Of a DNA stretch of 64,000 bases, positions 1 through 10,707 are shown in pieces. The position numbers and the translations under genes were made by a program. The stretch comes from Temnothorax longispinosus (Eukaryota; Arthropoda; Insecta; Hymenoptera; Formicidae), in NCBI RefSeq assembly GCF_030848805.1, contig NC_092358.1, positions 4,526,001 to 4,590,000 of the forward strand, read 5' to 3'. The notes below the pieces were generated by a model that saw nothing but the letters and a program-made list of their open reading frames with translations, was not told the origin of the DNA and searched no databases. Within the stretch, counting starts at the first letter, position 1. Every line of letters starts with the position of its first letter.

Positions 1-255
1 GATGTTTGTGCATTACTCTGTAAAATGTAGAAAAACGTTATATAATTTAATGTTAACCTCTCGTTTGATTATGCATTATGTGTGTATAATAGATATACAC
101 ACACATACATATTAAATGCAGGAGCTTCCTTTTATTTTTAGAGGGCTTCTCCCAATCTGAAGTTGACCCAACTTTCAGTTATGCTACGTGCGAAAGTTTT
201 CTGCTACATTTTAGAATACTGTGAAGGGCAATTAATCAAGATAATAATAAGTTAC

Positions 256-1297
256 CTGTGAAGGTACATTTATATTTACAACAAATCGCTGACCACGTGG
301 CTCCTCTACAAGAAACCTGAGTTGCTCTATCAGATCTCCATTCAGATGCTTTAACTGCTCGCAGTCAGTGGCTTTACTTAATCGTTCTTGAACTGAAAGA
401 GATAACATATGTGGATGTAAGGTCAATATTTATAGAACCAATGTGCAGTCTAAATCTATTCATTTATTACCGTTACTTAAATACATTTACGATAATATGC
501 AAACGACAATATATTATTTACTCATGGTACTGATGGCTGAAAATTTTTCAACAATATCCATCAACGTTAGACCATTGACTCTGGTGCTAAATCGCCTCCC
601 GCAAGAAAGTACAGTACGGCATTCTTGCAAGTGCGGAGACGTCTCTAAAAACAGTTTGGCTGCTTCAGCACACTTCTGATCTTCCAAATAACCTAGAAGC
701 AGAAACTCGGTAATAGGACTACAACAACGCTATCAAATAGGAGCTATACAAAAACCAAAAATATATAAATATCAGTAGATGAAAGAGATCGTTTTCTTTG
801 TTGTGCTTTCTATATCCTTCTGTCCTCTCTCTTCAAAAGTCAGATGTATCAAACACACAGTTAAAATAAGTAAACCCAAAGAAATACATTTGTTAAAAAA
901 TCTTGCTTTCTTCATTAAGGAAACTTTATTCACCCAATCATATAATTATGTTACTCTCAAATTCAAGAAATGCTTTGCTAAAAATTTACTTGTGTGCGCG
1001 CACACACAAGTGGACGCAAAGAGATAAGAGGCAATGCACCCCTGCGTGAAAGAATTCTATGACATAAAAGGAATATATTCTTTCAGCAAACGTAGTAAAC
1101 TGCGATCGTAATACATTGCAGGTGAGGAAGCTACGAAGCTCGGCTGCAAAGAGCACCAAGCCTTTTCGAGGGGCAGAGCCCATGCCATGGCGTTTCCGCG
1201 GGAAAGGTTAAGTGCGGGTGGGTAATCTTGGCTGTGCAGTTTTGTGCATCTTACCGAGCACCAGTCGAGCGATCTCAGAAGGCAGCAGGGCTTCCAT
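256..1297 (-). CDS. NPAT: NPAT/mute-like LisH protein, first three coding exons (partial)
   Basis: Three exons on the minus strand: 1255-1297, 522-692 and 256-392. The ATG is at 1297. Donors are GTAAGA after 1255, GTAAAT after 522 and GTAACT after 256; acceptors end in CTTCTAG and CTTTCAG. Phases match (1, 1, then 0), giving 117 joined residues. The protein begins MEALLPSEIARLVLGYLE, matching the N-terminal LisH motif of NPAT, whose human form starts with a similar Leu-Pro-Ser-Asp then Ala-Arg-Leu-Val-Leu-Gly-Tyr-Leu pattern. The next part has a helical stretch with Cys-Ala-Glu-Ala-Ala-Lys and then Gly-Arg-Arg-Phe-Ser-Thr. NPAT (Drosophila mute) sits in the histone locus body and drives replication-dependent histone gene transcription. 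The gene continues beyond position 1, so most of the protein is not visible. The head-to-head neighbour is the PET100-like gene. Family assignment is from recall of the motif, not a search. Confidence 0.8.
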
Positions 1298-2368
1298 GAT
1301 TGCGCTTATCACCTCGCGACATCCAAGAAACCTTCATCGATGCACCAGCCGCGTCGCGATCCAAAACAACGCTTCGCTCGGATGCGCTATTGCGTCTCAA
1401 CCAGTCTCAACACTCTCAACAGTGGCAACAAATGGCAAACTGGGCAAACATTTGTAGTGCATTGCTACCAACGTGTGACCCCTCGCCTCTCTCAAATTCG
1501 ACTTCGGCGAATTAAAAAAAAAAAGACGAGCGACGCTTCGCTGTTTTCCTTACGGGGCGAAACGAGCCGTTCTGCCGCGACGTTATCGCGATTATCGTTC
1601 GCGCGGATCTAATTAATTACGCGTATTTGGGAAATTTCGTTAGACTCGTATCTTCGCTCGTCGCACTTGGCGAGATTCGTTGTGCGCCGTCGAGCACGAG
1701 ATTAAATGGAAACGCGTAGGGAACGACGGCGTCGTTGCAGCTCGGAGAAATGTTTCTCCGCTTTTCGAACTTATATTTCGCGGCTGCATTCGAATCCTCC
1801 ACCCACAACATCGCCATTTTTACAATCGGCATCTCGACGGGACCGCGGGACGTCGAAAGACCAACAGCCGCAGGCCGAAATCCGTCTGGCAGCTGGCTGG
1901 AAAAGGGAATTGGGGGAAGATCTGTCACGCGTTTTTGCGTTTGCGCCCTCTCAGAAAATGTCGCGGCCGATAAGAAAAACCTGTTCTCTTTAGAGCTGAA
2001 CGGTTCATCTTTCCCTCTCTTTCTTTTCACGTTGGAAAAAAGAACAGGCCTAACGAGAAAGGAGGTTCAAGGAATTACATTGTTTAGGCCCGTATTCATA
2101 ATCAATTTTTATATTTAAAAAAAATTATTAACATAATAGAATTAATATAATACTGTAATAATATAAAATGACATTCGTATAATTTTACATTATATGCACA
2201 TTATTTTATATATATTCTTATAATTATATATATATTCTTGGATATTAATATATATGTATTTATCCTTATATATATATTTTTTATTCGATTCTTATTGTTC
2301 TTTATAGCTCAACTGTTTTTACTTTCCTCTTTCTCTCTCTTTCTAACATCTAATTTGTTTCATTGCAG
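1298..2368. promoter_or_regulatory. Shared upstream region between NPAT-like and PET100-like genes
   Basis: This stretch separates the start of the minus-strand NPAT-like gene from the first plus-strand exon-like sequence. The first 700 bases are CpG-rich and contain overlapping open frames on both strands with no recognisable protein, as expected for a CpG-rich promoter. A GCCATTTTT motif near 1812 resembles a YY1/Pho-type element. From about 2105 to 2290 it turns into AT-rich simple sequence. The promoter role is inferred from the divergent gene arrangement; no TATA box or clear initiator was identified. Confidence 0.4.
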
Positions 2369-2690
2369 ATAATGCAGGTGATGTTCGGAATTTCGGACCA
2401 GCCGGTTCACATACTACGTGGTTCGCGCAGTTTGTGACAAGTCTACATACATGCCGAAATGTATATCAGAGAATAACCTAAAAAAACAATTCTCTGTCAA
2501 GTGTTCTTGACGTGGCAAATCTCTTTTCCAACGTTTATTTAAAGGCACATCACCACAAATCCGGCGCTCTTTTCTGTACTGATTGCAACTGCGCTTCCGA
2601 ATTGTGCTGTCATATCTGATATCCGCTTTGATATCTGTTATTGGAGTATTTGGTTACCACATTTGGGCTTGTTAAATGTAAATAAAGGGC
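2369..2690 (+). other. Candidate non-coding or 5' UTR exon after a strong 3' splice site
   Basis: A branch-point-like CTAAC near 2343, a pyrimidine-rich run and CATTGCAG end at 2368, which is a textbook plus-strand acceptor. The sequence after it is open for 36 codons in one frame and has a 21-codon ATG frame in another; neither protein is recognisable. A possible donor (GTAAAT, about 2677) and an AATAAA (about 2681) overlap near the end, so this could be an untranslated exon of the PET100-like gene or the last exon of a short divergent transcript. The upstream partner exon was not found. Confidence 0.35.
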
Positions 2691-2764
2691 TTCTGCTTCC
2701 ACAGTCAAGTGACGGTACGATTTTCTGTAATTATGTGACCGATAGTGAAGGAATTATTGACAAT

Positions 2765-3223
2765 ATGCATATATTGGCAAAACATTTGATTGATGTATTC
2801 TGATGTCCTTTTTTTATTCTGCTTTGCATAATTAAAAGTAATTTATATGAAGTCGTCATAAATGAGTTGGATAAATGTGAATTAGAGTTATATTAAATAT
2901 AAGCTGTAAATACAGAATAAATGCATATATTGGTAAAACATTTGATTGATGTATTCTGATGTCATTTTTCTGCTTTGCATAATTAAAAGTAATTTATATG
3001 AAGAGTGTCATAAATGAGTTGGATAAATGTGAATTAGAGTTATATTAAATATAAGCTGTAAATACAGAATAAATGCATATATTGGTAAAACATTTGATTG
3101 ATGTATTCTGATGTCATTTTTCTGCTTTGCATAATTAAAAGTAATTTATATGAAGAGTGTCATAAATGAGTTGGATAAATGTGAATTAGAGTTATATTAA
3201 ATATAAGCTGTAAATACAGAATA
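2765..3223. repeat. Three-copy tandem repeat, unit about 152 bp
   Basis: Copies start at 2765, 2921 and 3073, each with ATGCATATATTGG, and run to about 3223. The first copy is 156 bp and differs by a few bases and a short T-rich insertion. Copies two and three are almost identical at about 152 bp. The unit is AT-rich, has no useful open frame and lies just upstream of the PET100-like coding exon, probably in an intron or 5' flank. The near-identity of copies two and three points to recent unequal crossing-over or slippage. Confidence 0.9.
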
Positions 3224-3347
3224 TATAGAATAGAATTGTAATAGAAAAGAAAATAATGATTTATTAAGCTAGGATTGATTGATAAGCCACCAAAGACAAG
3301 TGGCTGTAACTGCAAATGTTTTATATGTCCCGTAGGTACTTGAAAAG

Positions 3348-3584
3348 ATGGGCTGGGTGTTGGAGGTAGCTAAGATGTTTCTCTACATATCGTTTCCCGT
3401 TGGAATATTTCACTATGTTAATCAGCCAGCCTACTTTGACAATGTGGTGATAAAAGCGAAAGAGGAGTACTTCCCGCCCGAGAGTAGAAAGATGAACGAG
3501 CAAATGGAAAACTTCATTCGCGATTTCAATGCTGACGTTGAAAAGAAACGTCTGGACGCCTTGGAGAGCGGAAACAAGCAGTGA
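3348..3584 (+). CDS. Pet100: PET100-like cytochrome c oxidase assembly factor
   Basis: A 78-residue single-exon reading frame. It starts MGWVLEVAKMFLYISFPVG, aligning with the PET100 family start (Met-Gly, a hydrophobic segment at residues 8-24, then a Phe/Trp-rich turn followed by an aromatic and an acidic stretch). The Pro-Pro-Glu at about 45-47 fits the family's Pro-Pro-Glu after the transmembrane helix. The C-terminal half is charged and helical (Asn-Glu-Gln-Met-Glu onward). PET100 is a small inner-membrane mitochondrial protein needed to assemble complex IV. Human PET100 has 73 residues, close to this length. A TAG acceptor at 3334-3335, 12 bases before the ATG, suggests the 5' UTR is spliced. 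A likely poly(A) signal AATAAA is at 3692-3697. Neighbours: NPAT-like gene upstream, divergent; Rassf downstream on the same strand. Confidence 0.85.
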   Translation: MGWVLEVAKMFLYISFPVGIFHYVNQPAYFDNVVIKAKEEYFPPESRKMNEQMENFIRDFNADVEKKRLDALESGNKQ

Positions 3585-4080
3585 AGAAAATCTATTGTAA
3601 TGTTTCCGACTGTGATACCGGTAGTGGAATTTATCATTTTTTTTGTAAATACGAGGATATCGAGGTATCTTTGGCACAGTCAGTAGTTAGAAATAAAAAT
3701 ATTGATAAAGATTGCTTTCTCAATCCTGATATCTTTCTATTGATGAGCTTTGAATTGGTAGGAAAATTAGTCTTCGAGCTCATTTTTCTTTTTTATTTCT
3801 TTAGTATTTTATTTTACGAAATTTATTATTTCTTTTGTAAGGTATCTTTACTGTAACATGCTTTTTTATTTTAAGATTATGTTTTTTAATTGTATTATGT
3901 AAGAGATTTTTTTTATTATCCAAGAATGAATGTAATTGAGCAGAATATATTTTTATACCATGAAAAGTGTAGTCGCTTTTATGTTTTTTTTTCTGTTTTT
4001 GAGAAAATAACTATAGTACATGTCTTTGAAATTCTTTATAACGAATGTGTGTGTTTTACCACCAACAAGTAAATTTACGG
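3585..4080 (+). other. 3' UTR and flank of the PET100-like gene
   Basis: AT-rich sequence following the stop codon. AATAAA at 3692-3697 would give a short 3' UTR of about 130 bases. Further on the sequence is T-rich with short open frames that look like chance. No other gene is seen. Confidence 0.45.
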
Positions 4081-4351
4081 TTCTTGTTACGACGTTTTAG
4101 GAGGACACGAGTAAGTCTAGGTGGCGTTTAACGCACACGGAGCAGAGAAAATAACGGCATGATGCCTTCCTCCAGTTCCTCCCTGCGACGAGGGTCACTA
4201 TATGGCTAGTAACATCTGTGTAATTAACCCGCATGTCACTTCCAATGAGCGGAACGCTCCACTAATGTAAACAAAATGGTTTAAAACCATTTGAGGGTCC
4301 GACGAAAACACGCCCGTCGCCGTCCCACCAGGGTGCCGTTCATCCGTCATC
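4081..4351 (+). promoter_or_regulatory. Rassf 5' flank and presumed 5' UTR
   Basis: GC content rises between the PET100-like 3' flank and the Rassf ATG. A perfect 9-base inverted repeat around one base (AAATGGTTT A AAACCATTT) lies at 4274-4292, 60 bases upstream of the ATG. No TATA box is visible. The promoter role is inferred from position only. Confidence 0.4.
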
Positions 4352-7202
4352 ATGTGGAAGTGCCACAAATGCGGGAAACCCGTTTACTTCGGTGAGTTGT
4401 CGCAATTTGCGACTCGCCGAGGCGGCGCCGTGCCTCGCTCCGACAAGTATCACTCTACTCGCGATTTGGAGCGATCGATTTGCCTCGTTACGGGACGTCG
4501 GTCGTGGGTGTCGTACAGGACGCTCGGTTACGCCTTTCATTGAATAAAGGGGAAATCGTATTCGTAAGGGAGTCCAAACGGTCGTCTATTGTCACTGCAT
4601 TTGATTGTTTATAATATTTAAAATCGATATATTTGTAAGTATATTGTAAAAAAGAACAACGTGAAACTTGTGCTATCGTGTAATTTTTTATCTCTCAGAA
4701 AAGGAATTTAAATTTGGACATATGATTCGAACAAATATATCAACTTTTCAGCTGAACGCAAACAGTCTCTGGGATATGACTGGCATCCGGAATGCTTACG
4801 GTGCGAGGAATGTGGGAAGCGATTGAATCCTGGGCAACATGCAGAGGTAATGCAAACCGATTGTTGTCCTTTTATGAATTGTGGATCACACGATAGATAA
4901 TTCGTAATGCATGTTCTGTTACTATGCTGAAATCAGCATAAAGGCGTGCCTTATTGCCACGTTCCTTGTTATGGAGCTCTATTTGGACCTCAACTATTCG
5001 GCCATGGCACAAGAGTGGAATCACATACAAGCTTTGGAAAAAAAGAAAGTCGACCATCTTTGCCCAGGTAGATATACGCACATAAATTTTTTTAATAATT
5101 TCATGGAAAATAAATTTGATTAAGATAGTATTTAATTTTGTAACTTTGTGTTTATTGCTTTAATACAGATCTAAGTAGAAAAATCTAATAATCTATGTTT
5201 AAAATAAATTTGTCTAATTGCATACAAAGATAAATGTTTTGTCATTCAGATAATTAACTATTTAAACAATTTTCTAAAGAAGAATGTCTTTTTAGATCGC
5301 ATTTAGAATCCAAACTGAAAGTTTTTAATCAGTATTACGAAGGCAAAAGTGGAGGAATTCGAAGTCGTGAGGTAAAAAAGGCTTCTTGAAATATTTGGAT
5401 TAAGTTCTTATAAAGAAATATTTATATAAACAAATAACGATCTGAAACAGGTTAACGGAAGATTGATACTAGAAGGGGCGTTGAGAATTTATTGGGGAGT
5501 CCGTGGTGTGATTCATCTGAAGGAAGATGACGATCAGCGCACAGTAGTTACTGCACGAAACAGAAATTCGTGCAGGCACAGTGTTTCTGAGGTTTGTCAT
5601 TCTTATTTGCTTTAGAGTTTGATACACGTAATAATGATGTACCTATTTATTACTTTTTAATTGTGCTAGGACGTCGAGGACGAAGATAAGGTAGATGAGC
5701 TGTCTAAGAGCACGTCAGACAGCAACACGGAGAACAATGCGAAGTCTGTTCCAACATCGCCCGATCATTTGAAAAGCCTCACTCTGCCCATGAAACTGGA
5801 AGTCAAGAATATGGAATGGGATGAGCTAGACGAGCTCCTACAGGTTTTATTTTTAATATTTATGTTTAGTTTATGAAACAGATATAAACTGGGAGGTATG
5901 CCCGTAGGTTGAACGAAAGGTCGAGGATGGTAACAAATTGTATCAGACGATGCCTGAGAATCTTCCGTCAATAAGTTCGCAATCTAGCGCGGATACGCCA
6001 CCGCTCTCGTCTCAGTCGAGTCTCGATCGATCGGACTCCCGCGAGAACTCGGAAACGAGCAGTCCCAATCACCAGACTACTAGCCGAGACAACGATAGTA
6101 GTCTAAATAGCACGCCAACGCACAGCATAGGTAGTTCTTCCAGTACAGACACCCCTGTCTGTAATTTAGGAGCTTCTAATCGAAACGGTACGCTTCGAAG
6201 AGTAGAGTACTTCGACAATTTGGAGAAGAGTACCGGCAGTAAATCGATTAGCACCGACGACAGCTGGATCGAAAAGGGTCTGAATCGATCATTGTCCGGT
6301 CCTGACTGCCTTCAGAGACACAGAACCGATAGCGATACGGATTCGGTGAATTCTTTGCAATTCAGAGAAGACGACAATATGACTATGTCTACAGACAGCG
6401 GATTAGAGGTATTGCATCGCGAACATTTATTCCATCGGTTCTGTATCTTTGAGTGCACGTATCAATCTATTCTGGTTGTAGCTGGATGGTGTCGTTTTGC
6501 GTCGCAAGCAAGGCTCCACTGCGATCAGACGACGTCCGGGCGGTAGACGACAATCGCGCAGTCGATTACGACGTCGTTGCTCGATCAACGGCCACTTTTA
6601 CAATCGAGAGACCAGTTTCTTCACACCGCCTCACGGTTCGCAGATGTCCGTTTGGGTGACGAGTCTAGTGAACACGCAGGAAGTTATCAATCTTATGCTC
6701 GACAAGTATAAAGTCGATGCTAAGTCCGATAACTTTGCATTATTTGTAGTTCGCGACAATGGTGGTAAGAAAATTGTAATTCTTTAAGGAAATTGAAATT
6801 TAGATTTATACGCGATTATATGTTCCTCCATTATATGCAATTTGTATTGTTTTCAAGAACAAAGAAGATTGAAGGATGATGAGTATCCTTTGGAAGTCCG
6901 AGTAGTCTTGGGTCCGCATGAGAACGTTGCACGGCTGTTTCTGGTCGATAAGTTGTCCACGCCTGAGATCAGCTCCGATGTCGCGCAGTTTCTCAATCTA
7001 TCTCTAGCAGAATGCCATGGCATATTACAACGTTATCACTACGAAGAGGAACGTCAAATTCTCCTCTTAAAAGAGAAGTGAGTACATAAAAACAACATGT
7101 GTCAATAAGAATCGCAATATTATATAAATTTGATGTTTCAGATACAAAGAGATGCGAAAAAGAATAAAGCAAAGAATGGAGGAGCTAAAAGTTCGGTTAT
7201 AG
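4352..7202 (+). CDS. Rassf: Rassf: LIM, RA and SARAH domain protein, ten exons, complete
   Basis: Exons: 4352-4391, 4752-4846, 4937-5067, 5296-5371, 5451-5591, 5670-5843, 5908-6408, 6482-6764, 6858-7077, 7142-7202. All junctions are GT-AG and phases match, giving 1722 nt and 573 residues. Residues 4-56 form a LIM domain (Cys4, Cys7, His25, Cys28, Cys31, Cys34, Cys52, Cys56). Residues 220-386 are Ser/Thr-rich and probably disordered. A basic Arg-rich patch covers about 393-420. The RA domain spans about 424-518 (starts HFYNRETSFFTPPHG), followed by a SARAH helix at about 520-570, ending in a Lys/Glu-rich coiled coil. RA domains bind Ras-type GTPases and SARAH helices bind the Hippo kinase; fly Rassf competes with Salvador for Hippo. 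The LIM plus RA plus SARAH layout matches the arthropod Rassf (Drosophila CG4656). The shortness relative to the fly protein (about 800 aa) is probably in the linker. Several AATAAA signals follow (7984, 8436, 8899). Confidence 0.93.
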
Positions 7203-8905
7203 GTAGAATGATGAATGAATGTCCGCGCATGGATATCCACGCAATTATTTTTATAAGCGCTTAAAACAATTTCTTTATAAAAAGAAATATTCATGTGGCA
7301 GGAATTTATAACTCATACTATACCGAATAAGTATGTATTGCAGTAGCATGACACAATTCACATGAAGCATTTTTGAAATATCGCACAATATGTGCCTGCA
7401 TTTCAGTTTTATTTGTAGCTTAACACTTCGTTATTACGTCCTCTTTCGTTTTGAATTTCTGTTGCATTTATCTATAATCGTTACGTATGGAAATGCTATT
7501 AATTAGAGTATACTTTAATATGGACAAGGAGATCGAATCTCCGGTGATTTCATATCAAATTTTCGCGTTTATCAGAGGTAACATTATGTGATAGAACGTA
7601 ATATGTGAAATATATTATTCTTATATCTTGTTATACAATTTTTTGAGTAATTAAAATTAACGGAAAATATAGGAATATTTTCAATTTATTTTGTATTGTA
7701 GGCAAGGCGATTAAGGATTCAAACAATATTGATATAAATTGCTATTGCTGCAATAGTTATTGCTTAAAAAGTTAATATTTAATTAATTTGATAAGCAATT
7801 ACTATTAATTGCTTATAAAACAAACTAATTATATTGATGAAGAATCGAGAAAAGTTATATTCGATGTTTCTCTGCATGATTGTTATTTATAATCACGTGA
7901 AATTCTACTGTCACGATGGATGGAACATTGTGTTTTATCGCAATTTTTCAGCATTCCAACATCTTGATGAAGTGATAAAACATAATAAAAGCGTATTTTT
8001 CTATCGGTTTTTAAAGGAGAAAACGAGAAGTCACTTTTCGAATAGATGTCGATAATAACTGTTAAGAATTTAAAGTCTTCTATCCTTTGCATGTCAACGT
8101 GGCCCAGGTATAAGTGGATACAAATATTACGTATTCAACCGTACCCGATTGCTTGTCAGATATACTCTGATATCGCAATCCGACTATTGTTACACGAAAC
8201 AAATTGCAGGGCGCAAAACAAAATGCAGCACGCAGCAATTAATCGTCAGAATATTGTAACCGCGCCGCGAATCTATGGAATCGCCGTTTCAAGCTAGTCA
8301 TGTTTCACGCTTAGTCACTGATATCGATTGCATCCATCCTATTTTCACCTAAAGGCCAAAAGCGACATATACTGAGCCACGTTTACGTACATTACAAAAT
8401 ACATTGTATATGCTCTTGATCTGCCAGTTTAGAATAATAAATAACGAGTACGTCATGAGATGCGTAATGAAGATATATATATACATATATATAAAATTTA
8501 GTATATCTATATAGATAGAATTGTATTAAAGGATTATATAACCTCCTAGATTGTAGACGACTTTTATTAGCAGTAAAAAATGTAATCCTTATTATATATC
8601 AATTAACAGATCGCATTATTGTGACGCTAGAGTAAGTTCATCGATTCGCGCCGATTAACCGTTTTCTACTGCTGATAGATGAGTATAAATATATACACAG
8701 GTGTATATATTTTTTCCGATTATATGTCGATTAGCCAGATAAAAATACTCCAAAATATAACCATGACGTATTGAGTGTGTTTTGCATTAGAACGGAACAA
8801 ACTATGAAACTGAAAGTAAATATCTGAATATAAAACATTATATAAAAAGAAACCCGATTGGATCGATATGGATTTTATGTAAACGTCGTTGACAGAATAA
8901 TAAAG
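7203..8905 (+). other. Rassf 3' UTR and convergent flank
   Basis: AT-rich non-coding sequence after the Rassf stop. Plus-strand AATAAA motifs at 7984-7989, 8436-8441 and 8899-8904 are possible cleavage signals, so the 3' end cannot be fixed. Short open frames here have no recognisable protein. Confidence 0.4.
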
Positions 8906-10671
8906 TGATATGGTTGCTTCTTTTATATTGTACATCTTCATTTTCTCGAGTTAAAAAAAAACGAAGTTGTTTCAGAGAGACTTACCTCATCTCTTTGAAG
9001 CATACGCGCGATTAATAATCGACCACAATTCCCACCTGGAATTATTCTTTTACCTTCCTCGAGATGAATCCTTCCTATTGAGAGTAGAGCGGGAGATCGA
9101 CGAGGGAAGAACAAACATCGACATAGGTCTAAGTGAGATTGGACAGAATGTATTTATTTATCTTTAAAGTGTACGTAGAGTAAAGTAGATCAATGCAATC
9201 GTTATGAGTAGTATCGAATAGTAATTGTCATACGAGTTGCTAGGAACGAGTATGCATACCCACAACACCGAGGAGCTTCAGCCGCTCATTTTTTTTTCTT
9301 ATTTTTTGTTTGCACGACACTGATATACATTAAACGTTACAAGATAGCAATAACGATTATCACCGCGCCAGACGTTCCATTATCATCATCATCATCATCG
9401 TCACCGTCATCATCATTTCGTTATCATTGACGTTATTCATAGTTACCTTACAGCCACAGCTTTATTACACGACTTACAATTCTTTGGCATCTCGCAGTGG
9501 ACACCGGATTCAACAACAACGTACTACATACACGCAGACGCTCGCACCCGCAGATTTAAAAATATCACAAAAAACGCGACGCTTAATTACGTAACTAACG
9601 TAGTCCCGTTTTGAGATTTTGTAGAATTAATTGATTCGCGAGCGAATCGTTCGCCGAGTCAAGACCCGCGGACATTTTCGTTCTATTTTTATCTGAATAT
9701 CGGGCGGTGTAAATTCGAGCTTTTATACACAAATCCGGCGGAAGTTACGTATTTGTAACTTGTGTAACGATCGCTCGTCCGACAATGGCAGGTCGTTGCG
9801 CGATCGCCCCAGCTTTCATCGAATGTTTCGCAGTTTTTTTTCGAGTTTGTAAATAAAATTTTCACGCGGAGTCCAAAACGTCTACCAGCGTGTCAATTTG
9901 ACGCGATTCTGCTTCGCGAGCGCGTTATTTATTAAATATCCTCTTTAGCGAATATCCGGCGTGACGGCGCGATAGCGGCATTCGACATCGTAGAGAATTC
10001 CCATTTATAGCCGGAATAAAACTTGCAGTTTATGCAATGCAGGTCGCGATAGTTAGACCGCACGATTAACGATCGGCGAGCACGAAATTCACATCTCGTG
10101 TGGTGGCTAACGATTTTTTTAGGGCTCTCGCAGTCAAATAACTTTATGTATTGTAATCCAATGTAATTTTTATGCAATCTTTTCATTTTTTTTTTCAAGA
10201 ATCATCTAATCGGCGCGGCGTTTTGGAAAGATAAATGTTTCATAATGTGAATATAAAGATAAAATTTTTGTTGTCGCTTATACATTTGTGATTTATTGTA
10301 AGGAGAGTTAAACTTGTCTTTTGTATGACTTCTATTCATGATTTTCCGCGATAATTTCTAAACTTTACAATTTTACAATTATCAAGCCATCAAAAAAGAA
10401 ATAGATAAAAGTTCCGCCGTTTGTCCGTTCAAGTCAACTACTGCTTCTGCTCTACAATCTCTTCGAGACTCGGCGAAGATTCGCATCGATTAGATAACAA
10501 TAATTAATCGAGGCAACGTGCGAGCAATATTCTGCTGACAAGATTCTCGACAGCTTTAACAAACAAATGAGAAGGCAGCGTTCGTCCCTCTCGTACCTCT
10601 GTCCTAACACGGTACGATCGTTACCTTTTCCAAGGCGAGAAATGAAATCGTCTCATAACTGCTTCCCCATA
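8906..10671. other. Intergenic sequence, no gene seen
   Basis: Non-coding sequence between the Rassf tail and the orphan promoter candidate. It holds an ATC-type trinucleotide run at about 9384-9415. No exon, RNA gene or transposon coding sequence was recognised. Part of it could belong to a long 3' UTR of the minus-strand BTB gene, but nothing proves that. Confidence 0.4.
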
Positions 10672-10707
10672 TATAAAAAGTATCACTTCGTGCAAAGTCT
10701 ATCAGTC
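10672..10707 (+). promoter_or_regulatory. Orphan core promoter candidate: TATA box and initiator
   Basis: TATAAAAA starts at 10672 and an arthropod initiator TCAGTC lies at 10702-10707, putting the start-site A (10704) 32 bases after the first T of the TATA box, the classic spacing. The DNA downstream has a poly(A)-like stretch at about 10750-10770 and a 66-codon frame lacking an ATG at its start. No protein gene follows, so a non-coding transcript is possible. Chance occurrence in AT-rich DNA remains likely enough to keep confidence low. Confidence 0.35.

Noticed and set aside
1617..2118. Overlapping open frames of 127-137 codons on both strands
   Set aside because: No recognisable domain; both strands are open at once in a CpG-rich promoter zone, which is expected by chance.
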